DNA of 64,000 nt from positions 10,650 to 74,649 of the forward strand of contig DIWV01000003.1 in assembly GCA_002435865.1 (NCBI GenBank), read 5' to 3'. The translations under genes and the position numbers were made by a program. The notes below the pieces were generated by a model. That model was not told the DNA's origin and ran no database searches. It was given only the letters and a program-made list of their open reading frames with translations. Shown here in pieces: positions 27,549 through 36,336 of the stretch (position 1 is its first letter; each line of letters starts with the position of its first letter). This DNA comes from Cloacimonetes bacterium UBA6097 (GTDB lineage: Bacteria; Cloacimonadota; Cloacimonadia; Cloacimonadales; Cloacimonadaceae).

Positions 27549-28820
27549 ATGCCGCTTGTTATTCAGGACATCCTGCCACGCAGCCTGGCTTCCAGAAAAG
27601 GCATAAAAGCCGGCGATAAACTGCTCTCTATAAACGGACACGATATCCGTGATTTTATCGATTTACAGTTTTATGGCTCGGATGCAGTGCTGGATTGCAA
27701 ACTTGAAACCAGAGATGGTACTCAAAGCGATATTGAAATAATCCGTAATGATAAAACTGCTCTTGGTATTGAACCGGAAGCATACAGATATGAACAATGC
27801 ATTAATAACTGCGTTTTTTGTTTTATAGACCAGATGCCCCCCTCCCTTAGAAAATCTTTGTACATCAAGGATGACGATTTTCTCTATTCCTTTGTCTTTG
27901 GCAATTACATCTCCCTGACCAACCTGAGTGATAGTGATTATACGAGGATTATCAAGCAGAGATTGTCGCCGCTGTATATTTCGGTGCATACCACAAATCC
28001 CGTTCTGCGCAAAAATATGATGGGATATGATGCTGATTTTGATATTCTGGAAAAAATGAGAAAGCTATCTAAAGCCGGAATTCAACTACATTGCCAGATT
28101 GTACTTATACCGGATTGGAATGATAATGAAGAATTTTTGCATACGCTGAAGGATTTGATTAATCCTGCCCTGAATGTGTGCTCTATAGGAATAGTTCCTG
28201 TTGGTCTGACCAAATATCGGGATAATCTGGTATCATTGCGTACATTTACATCCAAAGAAGCAGCGCAAATCATTAAAACTACTGAAAATTTCCGCTCCAA
28301 ACGAAGCATCAGCTATCTTTATTGCTCAGATGAGCTTTTCATTAAAGCAAATATTCCTATTCCTGAATGTGATTATTATCAGGACTATCCCCAGATTGAA
28401 AACGGGATAGGTATGATTTGCCTGATGATGGAAAACTGGAAAGAAAAAAAGCGTAGTTTTCTGCGGGAACTGCGTAAGAAAAATAAATCCCTGCTCATGG
28501 TAACGGGACTATCAGCAGCAGATTATCTGGAACCTATCGCTGCAGAAATAACCAGGAAAGCTGAATGCTGTCCTGCCAGAGTTCAGTCTGTTGTTAATAA
28601 ATTCATGGGTGAAACTGTTACTGTCAGCGGACTATTAACGTTCGAAGACATCAAATCCCAGGTGAAGCCAGAGGAAAATGAAATTGTTGCTTTACCCGGG
28701 AATATTTTTAACCATGATGGTATTACTCTTGACGGTTTCAGCCAGCTTGATATTAAAGAATACTGGCAATGTGATATCCTGATAATTGATCCCTTATTCG
28801 ATGATTGGGAATGGATTTAA
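27549..28820 (+). CDS. DUF512 radical-SAM-like protein with N-terminal PDZ domain
   Basis: 423 aa. A PDZ-like domain occupies residues 1-60 (VIQDILPRSLASRKGIKAGDKLLSING is spread over 4-30). Then comes a Cys cluster CINNCVFCFID, fitting the 4Fe-4S ligands of the radical-SAM-like DUF512/TIGR03279 family, followed by a (beta/alpha) barrel region with ISVHTTNPVLRKNMMG and a C-terminal DUF512 domain with GLSAADYLEPIA. The family is widespread in anaerobes and cyanobacteria and its reaction is unknown. It starts 3 bases after the cupin gene and overlaps the upstream alternative start of phnD, so the three genes probably form one transcript. Confidence 0.88.
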   Translation: MPLVIQDILPRSLASRKGIKAGDKLLSINGHDIRDFIDLQFYGSDAVLDCKLETRDGTQSDIEIIRNDKTALGIEPEAYRYEQCINNCVFCFIDQMPPSLRKSLYIKDDDFLYSFVFGNYISLTNLSDSDYTRIIKQRLSPLYISVHTTNPVLRKNMMGYDADFDILEKMRKLSKAGIQLHCQIVLIPDWNDNEEFLHTLKDLINPALNVCSIGIVPVGLTKYRDNLVSLRTFTSKEAAQIIKTTENFRSKRSISYLYCSDELFIKANIPIPECDYYQDYPQIENGIGMICLMMENWKEKKRSFLRELRKKNKSLLMVTGLSAADYLEPIAAEITRKAECCPARVQSVVNKFMGETVTVSGLLTFEDIKSQVKPEENEIVALPGNIFNHDGITLDGFSQLDIKEYWQCDILIIDPLFDDWEWI

Positions 28821-28831
28821 AGAGGTCTTTT

Positions 28832-29737
28832 ATGAAAAAAGTATTGCTGTCCGGATTAATAATATTGCTGCTTTTTACATTAAGCTGCAATCCCAAATCA
28901 CCTTTGGGAAGTAAGAAAAATCCTATTAAGATGTTTTTTGTCCCCTCTATGGAAGCAAACAAAGTTGTTACCAGCGGAGAAGCTATTTCTGCTCATTTGC
29001 AGCAAGCTACCGGATTTTATTTTAAAGTTGCAGTTCCCACCAGCTATGCAGCTGTGATTGAAGCCATGGGCACTAACGAAGCAGATATTGCCTGGCTGGC
29101 TACTTATGCTTATATCCTGGCTCATGAAAAGTATGGAGCAGTGGTCAGACTTAGTACTGTCCGCAACGGATTGGATAAGTACAGAGGACAGTTTATTGCC
29201 AGAGCCAACAGCAAAATAAAGAAGATTGAGGATATCGAGGGTAAAGTTATTGCTTTTACAGATGCAGCTTCCACTTCCGGTTTTATCTATCCCTCTGCCA
29301 TACTACAAAGCAAAAACATTAAACCTAAGGAATACTTCTTCGCCGGTGGACACCCGCAGGTTGTTCTTTCAGTTTACAGCAGCAGAGCAGATGTTGGTTG
29401 TACATATTGGTCGCCAGAGGACCAAAACGGTGTTCCCCAGGATGCACGCCTGAAATTGATTGACACTTATCCGGATGTACTGGAAAAAGTTGCTATCATT
29501 GGATATACAGATTGGATTCCCAACGATACCGTAACAATGCGCAAAGATTTTCCACAGGATAAGCAGGACATCATAGTTAAAGCTTTGCTCGATTACGTTA
29601 TAACTCCCGAAGGCAAAAAGGTCATGAAAGAATTGTATGATATTGATGGTTTAAATAAAGCTACTGATGAGGACTATAATATTGTAAGGGAAACCCTGAA
29701 AACCCTGGGTAAAGACCCTACAGAATTCCTCAAGTAG
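28832..29737 (+). CDS. Phosphate/phosphonate-type ABC transporter substrate-binding lipoprotein (PhnD-like)
   Basis: 301 aa periplasmic lipoprotein: signal peptide with lipobox LSC at about residue 22, then a type 2 periplasmic-binding fold with the PhnD-family motifs MFFVPSMEANKV, AWLATYAYILAH, FTDAASTSGFIYP and CTYWSPEDQNG. PhnD proteins bind phosphonates, phosphite or phosphate; the ligand here is not settled. An in-frame ATG at 28805 lies inside the previous gene; the ATG at 28832 follows AGAGG at 6 bases and starts the signal peptide, so I use it. The ATPase PhnC follows 11 bases later. No permease gene is present in the cluster. Confidence 0.88.
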   Translation: MKKVLLSGLIILLLFTLSCNPKSPLGSKKNPIKMFFVPSMEANKVVTSGEAISAHLQQATGFYFKVAVPTSYAAVIEAMGTNEADIAWLATYAYILAHEKYGAVVRLSTVRNGLDKYRGQFIARANSKIKKIEDIEGKVIAFTDAASTSGFIYPSAILQSKNIKPKEYFFAGGHPQVVLSVYSSRADVGCTYWSPEDQNGVPQDARLKLIDTYPDVLEKVAIIGYTDWIPNDTVTMRKDFPQDKQDIIVKALLDYVITPEGKKVMKELYDIDGLNKATDEDYNIVRETLKTLGKDPTEFLK

Positions 29738-29748
29738 TAAATATACAG

Positions 29749-30498
29749 ATGCTGCTTGCAATAAATAACCTCAGTAAAACCTATGACGGCAAATCATGGG
29801 CTCTTAATAACGTAAATCTAAGCGTTAATGAAGGTGATTTTTTAATTCTTCTTGGACTTTCAGGTTCAGGAAAATCTACTCTTTTACGCTGTATAAATCG
29901 TTTGATTGAACCAACATCAGGTGAGATCAGTTTTGATAATACCAATGTTTTAAATGCAAATGTTACAAGTCTCAGACAGATCCGCAGCCAGATAGGGATG
30001 ATATTTCAACAGTTCAACCTTGTTAAAAACCTTACAGTCCTTACTAACGTACTTACAGGAAGACTGGGATATCATGCAGCTATAAGTGAATTTAATCACC
30101 AGGATAAAGAAATGGCTTTTCACTGTCTGGAGAGAGTTGGTTTGACAGCTTTTGCCTATCAGAAGGTAAAAAGACTTTCCGGAGGACAACAGCAAAGAGT
30201 GGCTATTGCAAGAGCTTTGATGCAAGAACCAAAACTTATCCTGGCAGATGAACCTGTTGCCAGTCTTGATCCCGCTACGGCTGACAGCATAATGCAATAT
30301 CTGGGGGAACTAAATTCCAAAGACGGTATCACTGTGATTTGCTCTTTACATTTTCTGTCTCTGGCTCGTAAATACGGTTCACATGTAATGGCTCTTAAAG
30401 ATGGAGAAATAGCTTATCAGGGAAAACCTATTGATATTGATGAGAAGCGTTTTAAAGAGATTTACGGACAGGATGCTGAAGAAGTAGAAATCAGATAA
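29749..30498 (+). CDS. ABC transporter ATP-binding protein (PhnC-like)
   Basis: 249 aa cytoplasmic ATPase. Walker A GLSGSGKST (about residues 36-44), Q-loop FQQFNLVKNLTV, signature LSGGQQQRVAIARAL, Walker B LILADEPVASLDP and the H-loop (SLHFLSL) are intact. NVLTGRLG between Q-loop and signature is typical of PhnC. It should energise import with the PhnD-like protein encoded just upstream, but the PhnE permease expected next is absent: the following gene converges from the other strand 2 bases after the stop. The permease must be encoded elsewhere, or the pair has been recruited to another membrane partner. Confidence 0.88.
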   Translation: MLLAINNLSKTYDGKSWALNNVNLSVNEGDFLILLGLSGSGKSTLLRCINRLIEPTSGEISFDNTNVLNANVTSLRQIRSQIGMIFQQFNLVKNLTVLTNVLTGRLGYHAAISEFNHQDKEMAFHCLERVGLTAFAYQKVKRLSGGQQQRVAIARALMQEPKLILADEPVASLDPATADSIMQYLGELNSKDGITVICSLHFLSLARKYGSHVMALKDGEIAYQGKPIDIDEKRFKEIYGQDAEEVEIR

Positions 30499-30500
30499 GT

Positions 30501-31775
30501 TTATACTAAAGACTTCTTAATTATATCAATTTCAGGTAACAAATCACCCAGCGCTACATAAGTCTGCTTTTCTTTTACAAGGTTTTTGAGCAAAGCTTTG
30601 CCTTCCCTGATATTCTCCGACCTTAATATAATCATTACCTGGCAATCATTAACCCTGGCTGTTTTTGTCTCCACCTCAGTATCAGCAATATCCGAACTTA
30701 TAATAGTGGATATATTGTGCTGATGCAGCTCCTGAACTATCTGCAGAAGCATGATTTCCATTACTTCTGATTGCGAACAAATATATACCCTGAAAGGAGT
30801 AGCCTGCGTATGAAAAAGCTCTCTGGAAGTTAATATGCTATAAATCAAATCCAGATTGAAGTAGAATCCAACAGCAGGAATCTGCTTGCCTGTAACACGA
30901 TTAGAAAGAAAATCATAACGTCCGCCTCCACCAATAACTTCAGGACTCCCGTTGGTCTGTATCATGAAGTTAAACACTGTCTCATTATAATAAGAGAAGT
31001 TCTTATAGAGGTGATGATTGACTTTGTAGTTGTTGGTAAGATTTGCCTGTATTTTTTTTACTTTGTCAAAATTAGTTTTGCACTTCGGGCATAAATAGTC
31101 ATGAATTTTAGGTCCCTGCTTTGTGGAGTGCATACAAGCAAACTCCAGGCAATTAGTCGAATGCAGGGGGTTGTTATACAGTGACTTATAACAGTCATTA
31201 CAGTATTCATCCTTGTGCTCATCAAGAAACTGCCGCATCGCTTTATAGAATATCGGACGGCAGGATTCACAACCAAAACTGTTTATCTCAAGCCAGGCAT
31301 CTTTTAATCCCAGTTGTTCACAAATCTTCATTCCTAGGCTGATAATTTCACTTTCACTTAGGATGCTGTCACTGCCCAGGAGTTCTACGCCAAGCTGATA
31401 AAACTCAAGCGGTTTTTGCTTGCTGTCTTTTCTGAACATCGGACCATGATAGAAAATGCGGTTGATTTTATCACTTTTTAGCCTGTGGGCAACGTGATTA
31501 AGGACGTTTATCGTACCTTCCGGTCTTAAACTCAATAAACCGATGTTATCGTCGGGTTGCTGAAGATTGAGTAGTTGCTGTGTTGTTTCATGTGCTTCCT
31601 CTGTATCTAATAAAGCTGTAATGCCTTTGTATAAAATATTATAATCCTGCAGGACAGATAGCCTGATTTCTTTATAATTGAATAGTGAGAGCACTTGTTC
31701 AATCTGGGATTCCATATATTTCCATTTCCAGACATCGTCAGGCATAATTTCATGAAAGGATAGAGGCTTTTTCAT
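30501..31775 (-). CDS. Divergent histidyl-tRNA synthetase (HisS-like)
   Basis: 424 aa class II synthetase. Order: catalytic core with motif 1 near residue 45, motif 2 GPMFRKDSKQKPLEFYQLG, a Cys-rich insertion (CESC, CNDC, LEFAC, CPKC) at about 165-240 as in many bacterial HisRS, motif 3 with GGGGRYD, and a C-terminal anticodon-binding-like domain (about 325-424). The motif 2 loop is two residues shorter than usual and lacks the customary ERPQ-R-R pattern, and the catalytic RGLDYY of HisRS reads KNFSYY. It could be a fast-evolving sole HisRS or a paralogue with another job. It is not HisZ, since the anticodon-binding domain is present. It is transcribed alone, convergent with phnC. Confidence 0.75.
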   Translation of the reverse strand: MKKPLSFHEIMPDDVWKWKYMESQIEQVLSLFNYKEIRLSVLQDYNILYKGITALLDTEEAHETTQQLLNLQQPDDNIGLLSLRPEGTINVLNHVAHRLKSDKINRIFYHGPMFRKDSKQKPLEFYQLGVELLGSDSILSESEIISLGMKICEQLGLKDAWLEINSFGCESCRPIFYKAMRQFLDEHKDEYCNDCYKSLYNNPLHSTNCLEFACMHSTKQGPKIHDYLCPKCKTNFDKVKKIQANLTNNYKVNHHLYKNFSYYNETVFNFMIQTNGSPEVIGGGGRYDFLSNRVTGKQIPAVGFYFNLDLIYSILTSRELFHTQATPFRVYICSQSEVMEIMLLQIVQELHQHNISTIISSDIADTEVETKTARVNDCQVMIILRSENIREGKALLKNLVKEKQTYVALGDLLPEIDIIKKSLV

Positions 31776-32116
31776 GATTATAACTCCAAATTACAAATAG
31801 CTTCGATGCAGAAGATTCTTTTTGTTCTCATTGAGTATCTATCAGCATACATCTTGCATGATTACCAATATGTAATGTTACAAATTTGTCAATGTTTTAA
31901 AAATCCCAACTTCCCGGTTTCTGTCCTTACTTAATCCATGGGGTTTGCACGGGAGATGTACGGGTGATATACGGGTGCGACCCGTATATCACCCGTACAT
32001 CTCTGGCTAATCTTCAAAGTATCGTTAAAGAGGGAAAAGATAAGCATGGGAAACTTCTAAGCTGAGCATTAAGAATTGGAAATGATGTTATTGATGCCGA
32101 TAGATTGTATTAAGCA
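31776..32116. other. Intergenic region between batE and hisS-like gene, containing element E2
   Basis: 341 bases. The right-hand end of batE is followed by element E2 (31933-32023) and then an AT-rich stretch leading to the hisS-like gene. On the minus strand a TTGACA is present near 31893, about 120 bases before that gene, without a good -10 partner. No gene is visible. Confidence 0.5.
31933..32023. repeat. Palindromic 11-bp-unit element E2
   Basis: A perfect 24-bp inverted repeat (31953-31976 against 31980-32003) around a GCG loop. Each arm divides into 11-bp units: AATCCATGGGG, TTTGCACGGGA, GATGTACGGGT, GATATACGGGT, then GCG, then ACCCGTATATC, ACCCGTACATC, TCTGGCTAATC, TTCAAAGTATC. No T-run follows, so it is not a simple terminator. 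The left outer unit and the loop match element E4 at 42.0 kb. Confidence 0.9.
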
Positions 32117-32863
32117 TTATTCTTTAGGCTTAACTCTCTCTGCAGAAGCAATTAAAATCCAGCCTGCTCCTCCGTTTGGTAAGGTTATTAATGCCCAATC
32201 TTTATCGACTCTGTTTATGTGAATTATCAAGCCCTCATGAAGTGAAAAAAGCTTCCCGTATTCAGGACCCGGTCCTGAGTAACCACCTATTTCCGGTTCA
32301 ATAACTACAGCTTTAGTATTATTGTGAAAGTCCCTGAATTTCATGCCAAGCATTGTAGCAAATACGAACAGAACAAATCCAGCAATGATTAGCCACATAA
32401 CAGGTATAGCTCTATCCTGCTCAATGGGAAGATGCATCAGCCAATGCAGACACAGGATTGTGATTATCAGCAAGATCAGGACAACCACAGCCAGTGAATT
32501 CAAGGTAAAGAAATCAAAGACTTTCTGAAATATAGATGAAAGAAATGAAGGCTGGCTGTATAAATCTTTGTCCAGAGTTTGGCTGGTTACATAATTAAGG
32601 TTATTCCTTGCAGCAGAATGATTGCTGTTTAATCTCAAAGCACGCAGAAAACATAACACTGCTTTACCTGTTTTACCTTGTTTATAATAGCTCAAACCAA
32701 GCTGATTATACATATCAGCATTGATGATTCCTTTTTGCTCAAGCTTTAAAAGTCTGTTATGTGTGGTAGGGCTGCTGCCTGCATCTATCTTATCATTAGC
32801 AAGAACAAATGTTATTACTGCAAGAAAGACAAAAGTTAAGCACAATCTCAAAAAGCTTCTCAT
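32117..32863 (-). CDS. batE: BatE-like protein (TPR, two membrane helices, SH3-like domain)
   Basis: 248 aa, last gene of the Bat operon. Signal peptide (1-22), two TPR units (about 45-100; for example YNQLGLSYYKQGKTGKAVLCF), two membrane helices (about 120-145 and 150-170), then a bacterial SH3-like domain (about 185-245) with GYSGPGPEYGKLFSLHEG and GGAGWILI. This order matches BatE of FCB-group bacteria. It probably presents TPR and SH3 domains to the periplasm to scaffold the VWA proteins. It lies 7 bases after batD. Bat proteins are linked to aerotolerance and envelope stability, mechanism unknown. Confidence 0.85.
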   Translation of the reverse strand: MRSFLRLCLTFVFLAVITFVLANDKIDAGSSPTTHNRLLKLEQKGIINADMYNQLGLSYYKQGKTGKAVLCFLRALRLNSNHSAARNNLNYVTSQTLDKDLYSQPSFLSSIFQKVFDFFTLNSLAVVVLILLIITILCLHWLMHLPIEQDRAIPVMWLIIAGFVLFVFATMLGMKFRDFHNNTKAVVIEPEIGGYSGPGPEYGKLFSLHEGLIIHINRVDKDWALITLPNGGAGWILIASAERVKPKE

Positions 32864-32870
32864 ATTATTT

Positions 32871-34679
32871 TTACCATAATGATTTCTTTGCCCTGTTTGG
32901 CAATTTGATAAAGGATTTAATTATTTGCTTGAGTGTTTCCAAATCTGACGAAAGCACAACATCATCAAAACCACCCGGCATAAAACGCGCTTCCTGGCAT
33001 CGGTTCAAAAAAGCTTCCAGTCTTTCAATCAATTCCTCATCCAGTCCCTTAAGCCTAAGCTGGTATAATTTTTCTGGGTTTGAATACCTGCGTGAAATAT
33101 GATACTTATCGCTAAGGTAATGCATCAGACCCTGCTCTGCTTTGGGATAAAAATCCCTGGAAACAAACTGAACCGCATCCTCTGCCTGTTTAAGATATTT
33201 CTTCAATACTCTGGCAGAACCTTTTTGGGCTGCAAGATCGGGGTCTGTATCCTTTAACTTTTCGTTACGGGCGTACCACCATGACGGTATAAGAGACAAT
33301 ATTATCAGAATTATCAGTAACCAGTATAAAGTGCTGTTTATTATTAATATCTGTGATTTATAGTTGGTTTTAGGATTAAAAGGAGTGAGAGTTTTAATAT
33401 TTTCTTTCTGGAACACATTGGACAGATAAGTCAGCACATTACCTGGCTTTACTTCTACAGTCCGGGGTTTACTGCTAAAATACTGATATGAACCTGTTGC
33501 AGGATTAAACCAATTAAAACTTATGCCTGGTAATGTAAACTTACCCTCCCGGCGTGGTATCAATAGATATTTAATTGTTCTTGTTCCGTTCATTCCTGCC
33601 TGAATCTGGTTTTCAGTAATTGGTGAAGCAATCCTGAAATCCTGTTGAATAGGGTAAACAGGATTGCTGAATTGGTTAAAGTTACCTCTTCCTTTTATTA
33701 TCAAATTATATTCAAGCGCTTCACCTACTCTTAAAATACTTTTTCCCATCATTTCACTAACGCTGAAATTACCTACAGCGCCACTATAATTTTCGGGTTT
33801 CCAGTTTTCCGGCAAATCAATGACCTTAACCTTGGACGGCAGGCTTTGCAAGGTTTGTGAATACAGACCAATACTACCCAGTTGAACATTTGCTGTTAAC
33901 TGGGGAAGCTCTATAACTCCTGCTCTGTTGGGAGAAATTGCCACAGTTTTTATGATTGCTGATTTGTAGCGTTGGTTCTTATAGTTTACCTGCTCAAAAT
34001 TCAATCTTGTGGGTTCACTGTAGAGTTCTTTACCATATCCTCCAAAGTCCTTTTCATCTTTCAATTCCAGTGAAGAAACAGGCTGTGTTGTATAAAATCT
34101 GTAAGTTACAAGTAAAGGTTCTCCCAAAAACACAGTAGTTTTTTCTGGTATAGCTGCTATCTCCATTTCACCAACCGAATCAAAGCCAAGGTTGAATGGA
34201 TTTTGCATATAAAGGGGCATTCCCTGACCTGAACCGAATGGATTACTTTGGCTGGATGGAGCTCTTCCGGCACGGGAAATATCCAATACCCTGACATTTA
34301 CAGACTGAGTGTAATATATTTTACCCCCAACTTTAACCATTATCTCGGGAATCCTTAAATTTCCGGTTCGCTTGGGTAATAGTCTATAGATAAAAGATTT
34401 GGTCACTGATTCACTGACATTGCCATTATAAATTGAATAGCTGGATGATGAGGATGTCATCATATTCTTTAATGAAAAATCATCCAGGGCAGGAAGTTGT
34501 GGTGCTGTCGCCTGAAATCCCTTTTCTCCGCTGATTTCGATAGTATAGGTAACATCTTCATCTCTGCCAATAGAAGTCGGCTCTGCATAAGAACGCACTC
34601 TCAAGTCCTGAGGGAAAAGCGATGTACTGATAAGCAGAATGATAACAGACAGCATAAACAACTTTAATTTATACATCAT
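32871..34679 (-). CDS. batD: BatD-like oxygen-tolerance protein
   Basis: 602 aa: signal peptide (1-23), then three beta-sandwich repeats in the periplasm (roughly 25-135, 165-290 and 295-400), as in BatD, one membrane helix near residue 447-467 (ILIINSTLYWLLIILIIL), and a cytoplasmic helical tail with FVSRDFYPKAEQGLMHYLSDKYH. The family has conserved VTYTIEISG at the front. The start ATG abuts the stop of the preceding VWA gene. The function of the family is only known genetically (oxygen tolerance in Bacteroides); the ligand is unknown. Confidence 0.88.
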   Translation of the reverse strand: MMYKLKLFMLSVIILLISTSLFPQDLRVRSYAEPTSIGRDEDVTYTIEISGEKGFQATAPQLPALDDFSLKNMMTSSSSSYSIYNGNVSESVTKSFIYRLLPKRTGNLRIPEIMVKVGGKIYYTQSVNVRVLDISRAGRAPSSQSNPFGSGQGMPLYMQNPFNLGFDSVGEMEIAAIPEKTTVFLGEPLLVTYRFYTTQPVSSLELKDEKDFGGYGKELYSEPTRLNFEQVNYKNQRYKSAIIKTVAISPNRAGVIELPQLTANVQLGSIGLYSQTLQSLPSKVKVIDLPENWKPENYSGAVGNFSVSEMMGKSILRVGEALEYNLIIKGRGNFNQFSNPVYPIQQDFRIASPITENQIQAGMNGTRTIKYLLIPRREGKFTLPGISFNWFNPATGSYQYFSSKPRTVEVKPGNVLTYLSNVFQKENIKTLTPFNPKTNYKSQILIINSTLYWLLIILIILSLIPSWWYARNEKLKDTDPDLAAQKGSARVLKKYLKQAEDAVQFVSRDFYPKAEQGLMHYLSDKYHISRRYSNPEKLYQLRLKGLDEELIERLEAFLNRCQEARFMPGGFDDVVLSSDLETLKQIIKSFIKLPNRAKKSLW

Positions 34680-36332
34680 TTACCACCACTTGTTATCACG
34701 CATTTTCTGTGGTGTTCCCTGTCTGCTCTGCCGGTCATTGACTTCTTTCTGTTCCAATGCTTTAAGTATCCGCTCTGCAGCTTCCTTCTTATCCTTTTGC
34801 TCCTGAGGTTCCTGCTTTTGTTGCTGCTGTTTCTGCTTATTTTTATCCTGTTGCTGTTGGTTTTGTTGTTGCTGCTGCTTCTGGGTTTGTTGTTTAATCA
34901 ACATGCGTTTAGCAAGGTCATAATTTTCTTTTGCAGCTTCGTTTTGTTGATCAGATAATACTGCCTTTCTGTATGATTCCAAAGCATCCTGATATTGCTT
35001 TGACTGATACTGCTGATTACCAAGATTTTGCCAGGCTTTGCTTTGCAATTGAGGGTTCTTGCTGCCCAAAGCCTTTTGCCAGGCTTCTTCAGCTTCCTTG
35101 TCTTTTTTAAGCTTATACAGTGAATTACCATGATTATATTGCAATACTTCGTCCTTGGGATTATTAACTGCATTCTTGCCAAAGGTTTGCTCGGCTTTCT
35201 GATAATCCTGCTTTTTGTATTCTTCATTGCCTTTGCTATTGGTCATTGCCTTTGACCATGGAAATGTCAGGGCCTGCAGATTGAAAACAGGAAAGATCAT
35301 TAATACTACTAATAATCCAGTTACAGAAGCAGTTTTTGACTTTCTGTTACCATTGTTTTTGGCAGTTTTCACACCCAGCAAAGTTTCCAGTAAAAGCAGA
35401 AGCAGAGCAGCAATGGTAAACAAATGATATTGTTCTTTATACATATTTATTTTTATTGAGGATAACTTGTTGCGTTCCAATGAAGATATGTGTTTCAGTA
35501 TGGCTTGTATCTCATCCTGAGTAGGAGTAATCATAAAGAATTCTCCTCCTGTAAGTGCTGCAATTTTTTCGAGAGTTTTATTATCAAGTTTGGTTGTAAT
35601 TTCCTTATTACTACCCAAACCAACATCACCGGAAAGTCTGACAACTGCTCCTTCAGGGGTTCCCACTCCCAAAGTATACACAATTATTCCCTGATTTGAA
35701 AGTTCTTTTGCAGATTTTAACGCAGATTCACTCAAATCTTCCCCATCTGAAATCAACACAACCACTCTGGTCTTGGTATTTTTATCAAACACTTTGCCGG
35801 CAACATTCAGTGCAGCTCCAATATCTGTTCCCCACACAGGTATTGAACTTGTATTAAGGCTGTTCAGCAGCATTTTTGCTGCTTCATAGTCATCTGTCAT
35901 AGGACATTGTACAAAAGCAACTCCGGCAAAAGGAATCAAGGCTATCCTGTCACCTTGCTGCTCATCAATAAAAGCTGTTATCTGGTCTTTTGCTCTTTGC
36001 AAACGTGTTGGCAGAATATCCGTTGCATCCATGCTCTTGCTGGCATCAATGCAGATAGCAATATCCAGTCCGCTGCGTTTTATATCCTGAGAATCCCTGT
36101 CCCACTGAGGACGCACCAAAGCCAGGATGATAAAAGCAAGAGCAGAAACCAACAGCACAGCTTTCAACCGAAAATAAAAGAAAGACCAGTCTTTAAAGTA
36201 AAAATCCCATAAACCTGACTCTGCAAACTTTCCAAATCGCTTTTTATAGCGTTTTTGTACTATGATAATCAAGCCAATTAACGGCAATAAAATCAGAAGT
36301 AAAAAGAGCAGTTTTGGATTTACTAAATTCAT
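34680..36332 (-). CDS. batB: BatB-BatC fusion: VWA-domain membrane protein with TPR region and Gln-rich tail
   Basis: 550 aa. Two N-terminal membrane helices (about 8-25 and 55-77), a VWA domain (about 90-290) with intact metal-ion site IDASKSMDA and LISDGEDLSES, a membrane helix at about 305-322, a short helix near 340-355, then a periplasmic TPR region (about 370-460; GNSLYKLKKDKEAEEAWQKAL) and a Gln/Lys-rich tail (about 465-520). BatB and BatC are separate genes in Bacteroides; here they are one polypeptide. There are 4 bases to batA, and the stop abuts batD. VWA and TPR parts in one chain enforce 1:1 stoichiometry. Confidence 0.88.
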   Translation of the reverse strand: MNLVNPKLLFLLLILLPLIGLIIIVQKRYKKRFGKFAESGLWDFYFKDWSFFYFRLKAVLLVSALAFIILALVRPQWDRDSQDIKRSGLDIAICIDASKSMDATDILPTRLQRAKDQITAFIDEQQGDRIALIPFAGVAFVQCPMTDDYEAAKMLLNSLNTSSIPVWGTDIGAALNVAGKVFDKNTKTRVVVLISDGEDLSESALKSAKELSNQGIIVYTLGVGTPEGAVVRLSGDVGLGSNKEITTKLDNKTLEKIAALTGGEFFMITPTQDEIQAILKHISSLERNKLSSIKINMYKEQYHLFTIAALLLLLLETLLGVKTAKNNGNRKSKTASVTGLLVVLMIFPVFNLQALTFPWSKAMTNSKGNEEYKKQDYQKAEQTFGKNAVNNPKDEVLQYNHGNSLYKLKKDKEAEEAWQKALGSKNPQLQSKAWQNLGNQQYQSKQYQDALESYRKAVLSDQQNEAAKENYDLAKRMLIKQQTQKQQQQQNQQQQDKNKQKQQQQKQEPQEQKDKKEAAERILKALEQKEVNDRQSRQGTPQKMRDNKWW

Positions 36333-36336
36333 CTCT

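Noticed and set aside
30501..31775. The HisRS-like protein as HisZ
   Set aside because: HisZ lacks the anticodon-binding domain, while this protein has a C-terminal domain of that type, and no his operon genes are near.
31933..32023. E2 and E4 as rho-independent terminators
   Set aside because: Neither has a run of T on either strand after the stem, stems are far longer than terminators, and they are not always downstream of a gene.
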